A DNA stretch of 64,000 nt. Source: Sinorhizobium americanum. GTDB taxonomy: Bacteria; Pseudomonadota; Alphaproteobacteria; Rhizobiales; Rhizobiaceae. Below the pieces are notes generated by a model. The model saw only the letters and a program-made list of their open reading frames with translations, had not been told where the DNA came from and did not search any database. The DNA is taken from NCBI RefSeq assembly GCF_001651855.1, contig NZ_LNQC01000073.1, positions 1 to 64,000 of the forward strand, given 5' to 3'. Below, in pieces: positions 49,731-57,904 of this stretch (position 1 is the first letter of the stretch; each line of letters begins with the position of its first letter). A program made the translations under genes and the position numbers.

Positions 49731-50940
49731 GCAAAGACCTTTTTTGCTGTTGAATTAAGTTCGGAGGTGTCGACCTTACGCGCAAGTTTCTTGCTCGCTT
49801 CGTCGAGACGCAGTCGGATCACAGCGCGGGCGCCACCGGTTTAACAGGCCCTCATGATCGCCGAGGATCTGGCGGATCAGAACCTGCATTAACCCGCAGG
49901 AATAGCTGGCGACCGATCTCACACAGCCGCAACAGGCGATGTTCAGGAAGCGGGAGACGCCGGGCATGGAAGCGGCCGGCGCATTGCCAGGTATAGCAAC
50001 CGCCGACGTCTCGGAGGCGGGCGAGTTCAATGGACAGGAGGTCAAACGGCGCATCCCAATTCAGCGGAACACATTCTTCAAGTCCATGCTGTTCGTCCGG
50101 GCCCCGGCCGTTCTCCAGTCACCCCTTGCGCACCATGGTGTGTACGACGCGCGCGCTTTGATGTAGAGCAGCGGAAAAGTTTTGGACGACATCGATCGGA
50201 CCCGGGTCGCGGCATGCGGCAGCTGTCTATCGTCCCCTCGTGCCGAAAACGCGCCCCAATGCGAGGTGTAGGGGCGTCTGGGCTTGTTCGTTTCCGGGAG
50301 GCTGCGAAGTCCAGCATGAAAGGATCCTGTTCCGACGCTTAGGCCCGCCTGTGGCCTAGTATTGCGACGACGGCAAGCGCATTAAGCTCGCCAGGCCCTT
50401 TTAGCGCATCCTAAATTGGGCGTATTTCGATGAACTGACAATCTATATAGAATATCTGCCAGGCCGCTGTTCAGGGATGGCCAGGCACGTGACGAGCGAA
50501 TGAGGGTGTCCGGCGCCCAGCGGCATATCAAGCGGATGTCGGCAGACACGCGATCCGAGGCCGGTGTTGCCCCCATGAGCGCTGGTCCGCCTGAACAATT
50601 CTGGTGGAGGTGAAAACCACCAGCAGGCCAATCCGCGGCTGAAGGGGTGATGCGGTCCTGCGTTCTCGCAGCGGACATGGTCGCGTCCCCACATGAGACC
50701 TTGAAAGCCATCGCCTCCTTGAACCCGCGATTGATTTCCCCGGCGGATGCCTCATGATCACGGATCTAACTGCGGCCAGCTACGCCGAACAAAAGCGTCA
50801 GTGTCCTCAACCGTACCGCATTCGAGATTAACTCGCTTGGATTAGCATGCCTCTTTGCTCACACCACCGACGACGTCACTGCCAGAGGCCGCACCACGAG
50901 CTCGGCAGAGCCGAAATCAAGATCTGTAAAGGCAGGGCGT
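49731..50940. other. Long stretch without an assignable gene
   Basis: About 1.2 kb. Minus-strand frames at 49776-50054 and 50382-50711 are open but show no domain; the text LLSIELARLRDVGGCYTWQC (about 49990-50050) looks protein-like but I cannot place it. No nod box was found on the minus strand, where nodA would need it. Confidence 0.45.
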
Positions 50941-50948
50941 CATATAGG

Positions 50949-51005
50949 CTCCATATATTGAGGATGTGGATCGATGCCATCTACACAATCAATTTATCAA
51001 ACCTG
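50949..51005 (+). promoter_or_regulatory. nod box upstream of nodN
   Basis: CCATCTACACAATCAATTT (50978-50996) matches the conserved 3' half of the nod box (ATC-x-AAACAATCRATTTT) well, and TCCAT with GGATG upstream form a weaker 5' half. It faces nodN, whose ATG lies 320 bp downstream. Confidence 0.7.
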
Positions 51006-51325
51006 GTCAAATGCTATTAGATAAGGTGAAGTAAAGAACAAAGGTAGGAGTTTTGCGTGCTCCCATAGGTACGATGCGGTCCGTCTCCATAATAGCGACT
51101 GGTCCAGGATCACTGTCTCAGCCACTTAGAAAATAGCTGAGGGAGATCCAGGCGACTTCCGTCGTGATCAACCGCGGCGCGACACACAAGCGGCGCGGTC
51201 CCGACTACCGTGATCGTTGGGCTACAGGCGACTGCACCGATAGCTTCCTACAATGGTACCGCCGCTCTTCCGGAGCCTCGCCTAACAACTACAGTTCGGC
51301 TCGAGGCCCTTATCAGGATAACTAC

Positions 51326-51868
51326 ATGCCGCAAGAAATCTCAATCTCCGATGTCAAGGATCTGATCGGCAAGGAGATAGGCGTCTCCGACTGGATCACC
51401 GTGACACAAGAGACCATTGACAACTTCGCGGGGGCAACCGGAGACTTCCAGTTCATTCACACCGACCCGGTTCGCGCAGCAACGGAGACACCGTTCGGCG
51501 GCACGATCGCGCATGGTTTCCTGTCTCTCTCGCTGCTCTCGGCGATGAATTACGATTGCCTGCCTAAGATCCGCGAGCTCACGATGGGGATAAATTACGG
51601 CTTCGATAAAGTTCGCTTCATGGCACCGGTCAAGTGTGGCGCACGCGTGCGCGGCCGATTCACCCTGGCCGACGCTCGCTTCTGTGCCGCCAGCATGCTG
51701 ATGATTGTCTATGACGCCACAGTTGAGATCGAGGGGGAAAGAAAGCCGGCCCTGAATGCAATGTGGCAGACAATGATCCAATTTGATGCAAAGCTCATGC
51801 CTGAGCAGGCCCGGCGGGCGACTTTTGGCGGCACACGCAGGCGCACTATTCCGGCCGCCGCACAATAG
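51326..51868 (+). CDS. nodN: NodN, MaoC-like dehydratase-family nodulation protein
   Basis: About 180 residues from ATG 51326 (MPQEISISDVKDLIGKEIGV) with AGGATA 7 nt upstream. Hot-dog/MaoC signatures: DFQFIHTDPVRAATETPFGG (catalytic Asp/His region), TIAHGFLSLSLLSAMNY, and GINYGFDKVRFMAPVKCGAR. NodN affects Nod factor production in rhizobia; the reaction is unknown. The carboxy end is about 20 residues longer than usual (QARRATFGGTRRR). An upstream extension to 51164 is open but unlikely. Confidence 0.9.
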   Translation: MPQEISISDVKDLIGKEIGVSDWITVTQETIDNFAGATGDFQFIHTDPVRAATETPFGGTIAHGFLSLSLLSAMNYDCLPKIRELTMGINYGFDKVRFMAPVKCGARVRGRFTLADARFCAASMLMIVYDATVEIEGERKPALNAMWQTMIQFDAKLMPEQARRATFGGTRRRTIPAAAQ

Positions 51869-52204
51869 AGGTCGGCTTTCCCTGACCGGGCATCCGCCTC
51901 GACTCGCGAGGGTAGCTGAGCCTCCTCTTCGGCCCGAGCTGGCAATTCTTACATGCTCGCCTTGCACAAAGGATCGGCCGCAAAGAAGAAAGCTCCTATA
52001 TCGCTCTTCAGATGCAGCTTCGCGCATTCGGCAATGTCAGCGGTCAAAAGTTTCTAGGTCTCAAAGGGTCACCACGTTTGTCGGATCATGCGGTGCCTGC
52101 CTTGCAATTGTCATACTTAAGGAACTATGCTGCACTGCACCATAATCGGTTTGTCCTGCCCTGTGGTTGCCGTCTCCCTGTGGTGCATGATCGAAGGAGT
52201 TACC

Positions 52205-52447
52205 ATGCCAAATTCAGCGAACAATACAGGTGCGCCGGTGGCGAAGCGAGGCCACGTTGATATCGGTGATACTGTTCGGCGATCTCGAGAAGCGGTTGGA
52301 TACAGCATCGAGGATCTTGCATTGACCTGCGGACTGACTGGCGCAGAAATCACTAGGATTGAACTGGGTGATGATGTCGACCCGGACAAGCTCAGGCGCA
52401 TCGCGGCGGCACTTCGAGTGCCAACCTCCACCTTCCTGCTGGACTAA
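52205..52447 (+). CDS. Small XRE-family helix-turn-helix protein
   Basis: 80 residues, start ATG 52205 behind GAAGGAG. VDIGDTVRRSREAVGYSIED, then LALTCGLTGAEITRIELGDD and LRRIAAALRVPTSTFLLD form one complete HTH_3 domain and little else. It could be a stand-alone regulator or an antitoxin; no toxin gene is adjacent. Confidence 0.75.
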   Translation: MPNSANNTGAPVAKRGHVDIGDTVRRSREAVGYSIEDLALTCGLTGAEITRIELGDDVDPDKLRRIAAALRVPTSTFLLD

Positions 52448-52598
52448 CGGAACGGGCGTCACGCTGGCAGCGATACCAGACGCCTCTTGTTTGCAAATAC
52501 GCATTTTATACCGCTACGGATGGATCTCGCCATGATCCGCGACTACCAAATGACCTTATAGCTGTTGTCCACGGACGTACCGGCTTTTGGCAGCAGCA

Positions 52599-52623
52599 AG
52601 GTCGGGTTCAGCCCGGCCTTTTT
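52599..52623 (+). terminator. Intrinsic terminator
   Basis: The stem AGGTCGGG/CCCGGCCT (8 bp, one G-T pair) with loop TTCAG is followed by a T-run. It would end transcription from the XRE gene. Confidence 0.65.
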
Positions 52624-52762
52624 GTGTACGCTACCTGACTAAACTGGCCCGCTCTGTTGTGCTGCTGCCAATAGGGGGTACACTGCTCTCATCAGCGGCT
52701 GGTTACACGGGCGCCGCTGGCTGGAAGATCTGCGCTTTCGCCCCAACCGAGCGAGATGCGCA

Positions 52763-52969
52763 ATGTATTCTGGCAACGATTCCTATAGCCCTGCTCTCTC
52801 ACCTGACGACCTCGACTTGCTCCAGAGCATCCTTGATGAGGAAATCAGGGTCCGACGCATTCCGATCACTAGCGACCGAGCCGATGAGCTTGCCGGAAAG
52901 CTCATCAGGCTGTTTCAGTCGGGAGTGAGACAGCCTGATGTCCTTCGTTTAATGATCAGGACCGGGTGA
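52763..52969 (+). CDS. Small hypothetical protein
   Basis: 68 residues: a likely helical, acidic to basic sequence (DDLDLLQSILDEEIRVRRIP, then SDRADELAGKLIRLFQSGVR). It resembles short conserved proteins of rhizobia of unknown function. The ribosome site is weak (GAGATGCGCA). Confidence 0.5.
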   Translation: MYSGNDSYSPALSPDDLDLLQSILDEEIRVRRIPITSDRADELAGKLIRLFQSGVRQPDVLRLMIRTG

Positions 52970-53166
52970 AAGCTCGCTCGTCCAATTGTGGCGGTGACGA
53001 CGCGCGCGTGGATAAACCACCGGCATCCCGCCCATTTAACCCGTAAGTTCCGGGCCTGACCCTTCGTCGGTTTTGACGAAGAGCGAGGCAAGACAGGGAT
53101 GACCCACGCCGGCATTGGGACTTAAGTAGTTTTCTCAATGTCGTTCTTCGCGGCCTAACCGAAAGG

Positions 53167-53480
53167 TCACCTGTACGCCCTGCGCCATCCAGCGGCCGTG
53201 CTTCTGTTTCCGAGCAGAACCACCGTTCGCCGTATCTCGTGTCGATGCGAGTTGAACCGTAGAAGCGCTGTCCCGGCACGTGGTAGATTTTCTCCCCGGT
53301 TTCGATGATGACATTTCCCTTGATATCGCAGGACCATCTTGCGACTGAGCGCCCTTGCCAGGAGGAGATGAGGTCTGGAAGAGTGAAACCACCGGATGCA
53401 CCAACCGCGAGCGCAGCGATCACCAGCCCGGGCGCTCGAAACGGCAGCGATCTTTGTGCGCGCCTATGGCGATAGTGCAT
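53167..53480 (-). pseudogene. Sunset-domain-like secreted protein, copy 1 (frameshifted end)
   Basis: It starts MHYRHRR with GGGGAGAGGG upstream, followed by a hydrophobic span (GLVIAALAVGASGGFTLPDL) and the domain CDIKGNVIIETGEKIYHVPG with YGERWFCSETEA. Before the expected last codons (GWRRAYR, ending at 53167) the frame shifts near 53190, so the present frame runs on into an unrelated tail. Paralogues are at 57077-57391 (intact) and 56796-56850 (fragment). The domain is found at the end of some nucleases and EPS-linked proteins; its role is not known to me. Confidence 0.7.
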
Positions 53481-53782
53481 GCCCTCTCCCCACCTGTCGT
53501 TCTGAGGAAATCGTACTGCAGAGCGTCCGTCGGCAATAAGTGCACAAGCGGGTTAGGGCATCCTTTGTCGTCAGCGGAATCAACCCCGCTGCCGGCCGAG
53601 TGTGGAGGGCCGCCCGGATCGTCTCATTCTGATCTCCCGCTCATGCCGAAGCCGCTTCTATAGAGGTCTCGGATTACGAACGTCGGCTTTAGAACTGTGG
53701 GATTTCGTCGCGCCTAGACTGCATCCAGATCGTCTGGCATCAGACGTGCCGATCTCCATGTCGAACACTTCCAACAACGGCG

Positions 53783-54676
53783 TCATCGCGGGATGGAAAG
53801 CCTCAGAAGCATGCTGCCGGAGACAAGAGCGATGCCAAGAACCTGCCGGGGGCCAAGTTCATCTCCGAAAAAAGCTGAAGCGAAAACGCTTCCTGCTACC
53901 GGCACGAGCAGCGTCAAGTACGCGGCCCTGCCCACGCCGATACCGGCAATTGCGTAGTACCAAAGCCGAAACGCGACAGCACCGTTCAACACACCCGAAT
54001 AGAGAATAGCTAGCACATCGTTCCAGCTCGGAAGTGGAATTGATCCGTTAGGCACCACCGTGAAAATGAAGAAGAAAGGAAGGTTCAGGACGAAAGCCAA
54101 TATGCATTGCAACGCCACCCTACTGATTCCGGAAATTGAGTGGGATGGTTTTCCTGCCAGGATTGTTGCAAAAGCCCAGGCACTCGCGTTTATAAGAACC
54201 AGCATCGCACCCGCCCCGAAGCTGCTGCCACCGATGTACAACAATACGCCGACGACCGCTACGACAGGTGCAATCATTGCGAACGGATGGAGGCGCTTTC
54301 CTGACACAATCTCGATCAGGCTCGTAATGGCGGGCATCGTGTACATCAACGTCAGAACCGCCGGCGCGGGAAAAAATGCAAGAGCTATCACGTTGACCGT
54401 CGACACGACGAACCCGTTGATGACTGCAACGATGAGCGTGTTGTGTCGTTCTCCGTTTGACGCTGTTCGAAGCTCCCGGATGCTCTTAGGAAGGAATACA
54501 GCTATTGGAAGAAGGCCCGCCAGTAGACTGTAAAAGCGAAAGGGCCAAACACCCAGATCTTTGATTGCCTCGCGAGAAAGGGAGAACGCTGTGCTCCAAA
54601 TCAAGACAACGGCTCCCCCGGCCAGCAGGGCCAGCAAGGACCTCATATCAAAGACAGCTCTACTCTTCCGCGTCAT
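53783..54676 (-). CDS. EamA/DMT-family exporter of the pantocin-like cluster
   Basis: 297 residues with ten hydrophobic segments, two EamA repeats (ALLAGGAVVLIWSTAFSLSR opens the first; GAGAMLVLINASAWAFATIL opens the second). The ATG at 54676 overlaps the oxygenase gene by 17 bp; an inner ATG at 54646 is an alternative. It is the last gene of the precursor-E1-oxygenase-exporter operon, and likely exports the product or protects the producer. The EamA call is firm; the link to the peptide rests on context. Confidence 0.85.
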   Translation of the reverse strand: MTRKSRAVFDMRSLLALLAGGAVVLIWSTAFSLSREAIKDLGVWPFRFYSLLAGLLPIAVFLPKSIRELRTASNGERHNTLIVAVINGFVVSTVNVIALAFFPAPAVLTLMYTMPAITSLIEIVSGKRLHPFAMIAPVVAVVGVLLYIGGSSFGAGAMLVLINASAWAFATILAGKPSHSISGISRVALQCILAFVLNLPFFFIFTVVPNGSIPLPSWNDVLAILYSGVLNGAVAFRLWYYAIAGIGVGRAAYLTLLVPVAGSVFASAFFGDELGPRQVLGIALVSGSMLLRLSIPR

Positions 54677-55346
54677 ATCTGACGACTACTGCTATTCGTT
54701 TTGCCTTCGGCCGAGCAGTCACCATCGACACAAAATGCGGAATCAAGCGGGAGCTGGTATCAAAGATCAGCGTCTGAAACTCAGTTGGGACCAAGCATGC
54801 TCTAATCGCTTTGCGATCTTCGGTCTGCACCATCGTGAGGCCGCCGTGGTTCGGTTCCCACCCCTTCGTCAAGTTAAGAACGAGACCGAAACTCTGGCCG
54901 GGATCTGTATGCGTAGATAGAAACTCCCCTTCGTCAAACCGATTGAAGTAGAAGCGCCGGATGGCCGTGGCTTGTCGTCCTGTAATCTGCTTCAAGAGCT
55001 CAAACATGGGTTCCGACGACAAAAGTGTCTTCACACCCCAAAATACGAAGTTCCGGTTGTTGGTTGGGGTGTCTTCCAACCGCTTGAACGAATAGGAGAA
55101 TTTCCCCGCAGTGTAATCGGCGATTGCCAGTTCGTGAGCAGCGGCTGCCCGGCTATCCTGATAGTAATCCGCCACACCATCTCGATTTTTGATGATTGCT
55201 GACCAGAAGCGATCCTCGATCCTCTCGACGCCCTCACCGATCCGAGGCAAGCCGGGCAGGAATTCGGATAAGTCGAAATAGACAAATCCTTCGACGTCAA
55301 ACGTCTCGCGTAGCGATTCAATCTTGCTCAAAAAGCACCTCTTCAC
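54660..55346 (-). CDS. 2-oxoglutarate/Fe(II)-dependent oxygenase of the pantocin-like cluster
   Basis: About 228 residues. The facial triad is visible as LSTHTDPGQ (His-x-Asp) and RLIPHFVSMV (distal His), with Arg in ARPKAKRIAVV placed for 2-oxoglutarate. It looks like the prolyl-4-hydroxylase branch. Its start overlaps the end of the E1-like gene by 29 bp; a TTG at 55331 (LSKIES) behind GAGG is an alternative start. In the pantocin A pathway a hydroxylase of this type (PaaB) follows the E1-like enzyme, so peptide hydroxylation is the expected job. Confidence 0.83.
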   Translation of the reverse strand: MKRCFLSKIESLRETFDVEGFVYFDLSEFLPGLPRIGEGVERIEDRFWSAIIKNRDGVADYYQDSRAAAAHELAIADYTAGKFSYSFKRLEDTPTNNRNFVFWGVKTLLSSEPMFELLKQITGRQATAIRRFYFNRFDEGEFLSTHTDPGQSFGLVLNLTKGWEPNHGGLTMVQTEDRKAIRACLVPTEFQTLIFDTSSRLIPHFVSMVTARPKAKRIAVVVRYDAEE

Positions 55347-56442
55347 GCGTTGCGTATGTCCTTAACGACATGTGGAATCGCTTCCCCACGAGGTTGCAGT
55401 TGTCGTACTTTGTAATAAGTTTCAGGACCTGGTCGGCTGCAAGACCTGCCATTACCGCCAACGATGGTGAGCTTTGCCACGCGTTGACGCTGCGATTGCC
55501 GTTGGCGAATTCATTTTTCAGCCGGGCTTCCTGGAAGCTTCTGACCAGTGCGTCATCACTATAGAATCGGTCTTGCGAAATGCGCCGCAGGTCTTCGAAT
55601 GAGGGGTGGCTGCCGTCATTAAGATAAATTGGACCGACCGATATATCGAGCGGGTCACCGCCAAGTTCGATCACCGGGATCTGTCGATCGCGAGCGATCT
55701 CGTGGACTATCCTCTCGACGCTGTCCTTGCGATAGTACCCCAAGCTCGCCCAAGCCAGAATTGCAACGGTAACTCCTTTCAGCAGCTCTCCCAAGCGAAC
55801 ACGATCCGGTAGGGCAAACTCGTAGAAGGGTTCGACGCGAACATGCGGATTATGTTTCCGAACGTTTGCGGCCGCGGCATCTACTTTTCGTGCCCCAAGA
55901 TCAGTGGTGTTGTAGAGAACCTGGCGATTGAGATTGGAAAGCTCGACATCGTCCCCATCCACGATCCGCAATGTGCCGATCCCCGATCGTGCAAGGAGGA
56001 GGGAGCACCACGTTCCCCAACCCCCCATTCCCAACACGAGCACACGGGCCTGCTTTAACCGCTCTTGATAGGCTGTCGCATTATCCACTCGATCTTCGTC
56101 GATGAGTGAGAATTGCAGCATCTGCCTGTCGTAGCGCTCGATCTCCTCTGAGCTCAGCAAGCTGGAAAATCGGGAGCTCTCTTCAATAAGTCCGAAGCCA
56201 GCAAGAGCTGAGACAAAATCGTGCACGTCACCGTCCGTGACGTCGTAATGTTCTGCCTTAAGCTCCTTCAGTATCCTCGGCATTGTATGCTCGCCGTCTA
56301 GTCTCGAAAGCACAACTGCAACCCAAGGCGGAGGAGACTGGATGATCTTTGATTTTCCGGGTATTTCACCGATGCAAATGCTCCCGTCCTCTGCTACCAG
56401 AACATGGTGGGACCGCTTTAATAAGGGTTTTGCATACTCCAC
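55318..56442 (-). CDS. ThiF/MccB-type E1-like peptide-modifying enzyme (PaaA-like)
   Basis: 374 residues. Residues 1-110 form a winged-helix, RRE-like peptide-recognition region (MPRILKELKAEHYDVTDGDV, FVSALAGFGLIEES). From about 130 comes an E1-type adenylation domain: RVLVLGMGGWGTWCSLLLAR (nucleotide loop), IVDGDDVELSNLNRQVLYN and RKVDAAAANVRKHNPHVRVE; WASLGYYRKDS and SVNAWQSSPSLAVMAGLAAD are also E1-like. There is no CxxC zinc pair. Start GTG at 56442 behind GCGAGG. PaaA of pantocin A, a MccB relative, dehydrates two neighbouring glutamates in its precursor; the adjacent peptide gene has such a Glu-Glu pair. MccB-type AMP transfer is the alternative. Confidence 0.85.
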   Translation of the reverse strand: MEYAKPLLKRSHHVLVAEDGSICIGEIPGKSKIIQSPPPWVAVVLSRLDGEHTMPRILKELKAEHYDVTDGDVHDFVSALAGFGLIEESSRFSSLLSSEEIERYDRQMLQFSLIDEDRVDNATAYQERLKQARVLVLGMGGWGTWCSLLLARSGIGTLRIVDGDDVELSNLNRQVLYNTTDLGARKVDAAAANVRKHNPHVRVEPFYEFALPDRVRLGELLKGVTVAILAWASLGYYRKDSVERIVHEIARDRQIPVIELGGDPLDISVGPIYLNDGSHPSFEDLRRISQDRFYSDDALVRSFQEARLKNEFANGNRSVNAWQSSPSLAVMAGLAADQVLKLITKYDNCNLVGKRFHMSLRTYATREEVLFEQD

Positions 56443-56456
56443 GAGATGCCTCGCTC

Positions 56457-56491
56457 AAAAGGAAGGGCGAAGTCGCGCATTGACTTCGCCC
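56457..56491 (-). terminator. Attenuator-like hairpin between precursor and E1 genes
   Basis: A perfect 10-bp stem (GGGCGAAGTC, 56465-56474, paired with GACTTCGCCC, 56482-56491) with a 7-nt loop. On the minus strand it is followed by TTCCTTTT. It lies between the precursor stop and the E1-like gene, so it could give more precursor mRNA than enzyme mRNA. Confidence 0.75.
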
Positions 56492-56504
56492 CCGGATCTA
56501 CAGC

Positions 56505-56600
56505 CTAGACGAGGATAATCTTGCCTTTGCTGTACGTTGCGTCTTCTTCGCTGATAGCGGAGATGCGCTTTTCAAGGTCAGAAAATACAAGCTTCTTCAT
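56505..56600 (-). CDS. Pantocin-like RiPP precursor peptide, 31 residues
   Basis: ATG at 56598-56600 behind AAAGGAACGAG, stop TAG at 56505. The peptide begins MKKLVFSDLEKRISAIS and ends EEDATYSKGKIILV. As I recall it, the pantocin A precursor PaaP carries RISAITEENAMYTKGQ at the same place, so leader, Glu-Glu pair and follower residues all align. The modified core would be Glu18-Glu19-Asp20, where PaaP has Glu-Glu-Asn. The gene is too short for ordinary gene callers. Immediately downstream are the hairpin and the E1-like enzyme gene. The assignment rests on sequence resemblance plus gene order. Confidence 0.88.
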   Translation of the reverse strand: MKKLVFSDLEKRISAISEEDATYSKGKIILV

Positions 56601-56790
56601 ACTCGTTCCTTTCTTTCGAAAGCGCGCCACAATCGGCGCAACCCACCGTCGGTGACCTTTCGAGCACGTCAAGACGTGACATCGCGAGGCGCAGACAATT
56701 GTGATGGAGCCTTACTCCACCGATTGCGCTCGGCCGTTTTCGGCAGAGCACTTGCGGTCACCAGGTCGCCAGCGCCACGCTCGAAGGAGA

Positions 56791-56807
56791 TTCAAATATC
56801 GTGCCAG
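56791..56807 (-). promoter_or_regulatory. Sigma-54-like box upstream of the precursor peptide gene
   Basis: The minus strand reads CTGGCACGATATTTGAA, the same TGGCACG-N4-TTGA form as the NifA promoters in this window. It lies about 190 bp before the precursor ATG. No TGT-N10-ACA site was found 70-150 bp upstream. The box overlaps the relic of a sunset-domain gene, so chance similarity is possible. Confidence 0.45.
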
Positions 56808-56850
56808 TCGGGCCGGGAGCGTGGTAGATCTTTTTTCCCGTGTCGGTCAA
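56796..56850 (-). pseudogene. Sunset-domain-like fragment, copy 3
   Basis: The reverse strand reads LTDTGKKIYHAPGPTGTIFE, which matches the IETGEKIYHVPGQ part of the paralogues at 53.2-53.5 kb and 57.1-57.4 kb. Only about 20 codons are recognisable. Confidence 0.55.
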
Positions 56851-57076
56851 AGGCTTGAGTGGATGTGCTTCGAGGTGGCTCGCCGAACATGATCGTCGTA
56901 AAGCGGACAAATCCGACGCGACGCGTCCTCCTGCTCCATTCACGACGTCCCGATCTGTTATCGGAGCAAGCCACAGTTACGCCGGTGCTTGAAAACCAAA
57001 CCCGTTCTAGGAAGCGTGGCCGAGTGGTTCCAGCAGATTGTCCGATCTGCAATAGTCATCAATGGACGGCATCGCG

Positions 57077-57391
57077 TCACACCTTCGACTTCCGCCACCC
57101 CGCGGCCCAAGCCTCGAACTCCGAACAGAACCAACGCTCCCCATATTGCGGGCTGATCTTTGTCTGCGAGTAATATCTCTGACCAGGCACGTGGAATATC
57201 CGCTCGCCGGTGTCGATGCTGACATTGCCTTTGATATCGCAGGATCCAGCAGAACCGCCAGTCAGTGAGGCAAGAAGGTCGCCCGCAGTCATGCCCCCGG
57301 TTGCACCGACGGCAAGCGCGCCGATCAGCAGTCCAGGATAGGACAGCACAGACCGTTTCTGCTGACGGCCCCGGTGTGCGCGGTAACGCAT
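57077..57391 (-). CDS. Sunset-domain-like membrane-anchored or secreted protein, copy 2
   Basis: About 104 residues from ATG 57391 with GGAGAGGGGC directly upstream. It has a basic start (MRYRAHRGRQQKRS), a hydrophobic segment (LLIGALAVGATGGMTAGDLL), and then the domain CDIKGNVSIDTGERIFHVPG, YYSQTKISPQYGERWFCSE and EAWAAGWRKSKV. This is the intact member of three paralogues that surround the pantocin-like cassette. Function unknown; relatives of the domain occur at the end of secreted nucleases. Confidence 0.7.
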   Translation of the reverse strand: MRYRAHRGRQQKRSVLSYPGLLIGALAVGATGGMTAGDLLASLTGGSAGSCDIKGNVSIDTGERIFHVPGQRYYSQTKISPQYGERWFCSEFEAWAAGWRKSKV

Positions 57392-57486
57392 GCCCCTCTC
57401 CGCCAAGTTTCGGGTCATGAGGGTAAATGGCATCTCATGTTAGCAAAAGCTGCCCAAATGGGCTAATTCGCAGCAACGGGGAAAGC

Positions 57487-57507
57487 AACGCCCCCGAGGG
57501 GGGCGTT
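57487..57507. terminator. Strong GC hairpin
   Basis: The palindrome AACGCCCCC-GAG-GGGGGCGTT has a 9-bp stem. No clear T-run follows, but its position downstream of an HNH relic (minus strand) would fit a terminator. Confidence 0.5.
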
Positions 57508-57599
57508 TCCGTATAGAGGATGTCGAAGGCAAAGAAGATGATTTCGTCGGGGGCATGCGCAGCAGGTCGGCGACCGAGTGCCCGTTGCAGCATGCCGAA

Positions 57600-57750
57600 G
57601 TCGGAGCGGCCCTGTCGTCGAGTACAACTGGCAGCGCTCACAAAGGGGCTGTCGGGACAGCTGCATGTGGCGGGCGTCTTGCCAGGCTTTGAGACCGTAC
57701 CAGTGGTGGTAGGCGGATGCTGCGGTACGTTGCCGATTTAGTGTGGACAT
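57600..57750 (-). pseudogene. HNH endonuclease amino-terminal fragment
   Basis: ASAYHHWYGLKAWQDARHMQ then LSRQPLCERCQ matches the start of phage-type HNH nucleases (YxxxxWxxxRxxxLxxxPLCxxC). The rest of the domain is lost to frame changes. Confidence 0.5.
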
Positions 57751-57904
57751 TGCATGAACTCACGCCGACATCGGCGCCGACGATATCGACAGGTGTCCGA
57801 AATCGGCGCGATGATGGTCGGCCCTGACGACCATCATCATCGTTGCGTATGGCGCCGGGATTCGCTAGGCATTTTCTATTTGTAATCGACCGATCGAGGG
57901 GCGC

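Noticed and set aside
55318-56442. Housekeeping ThiF/MoeB sulfur-activation protein
   Set aside because: It lacks the CxxC zinc pair, has an added amino-terminal peptide-binding region, and sits behind a tiny gene with a Glu-Glu core and before an oxygenase and exporter. No thiamine or molybdopterin genes are near.
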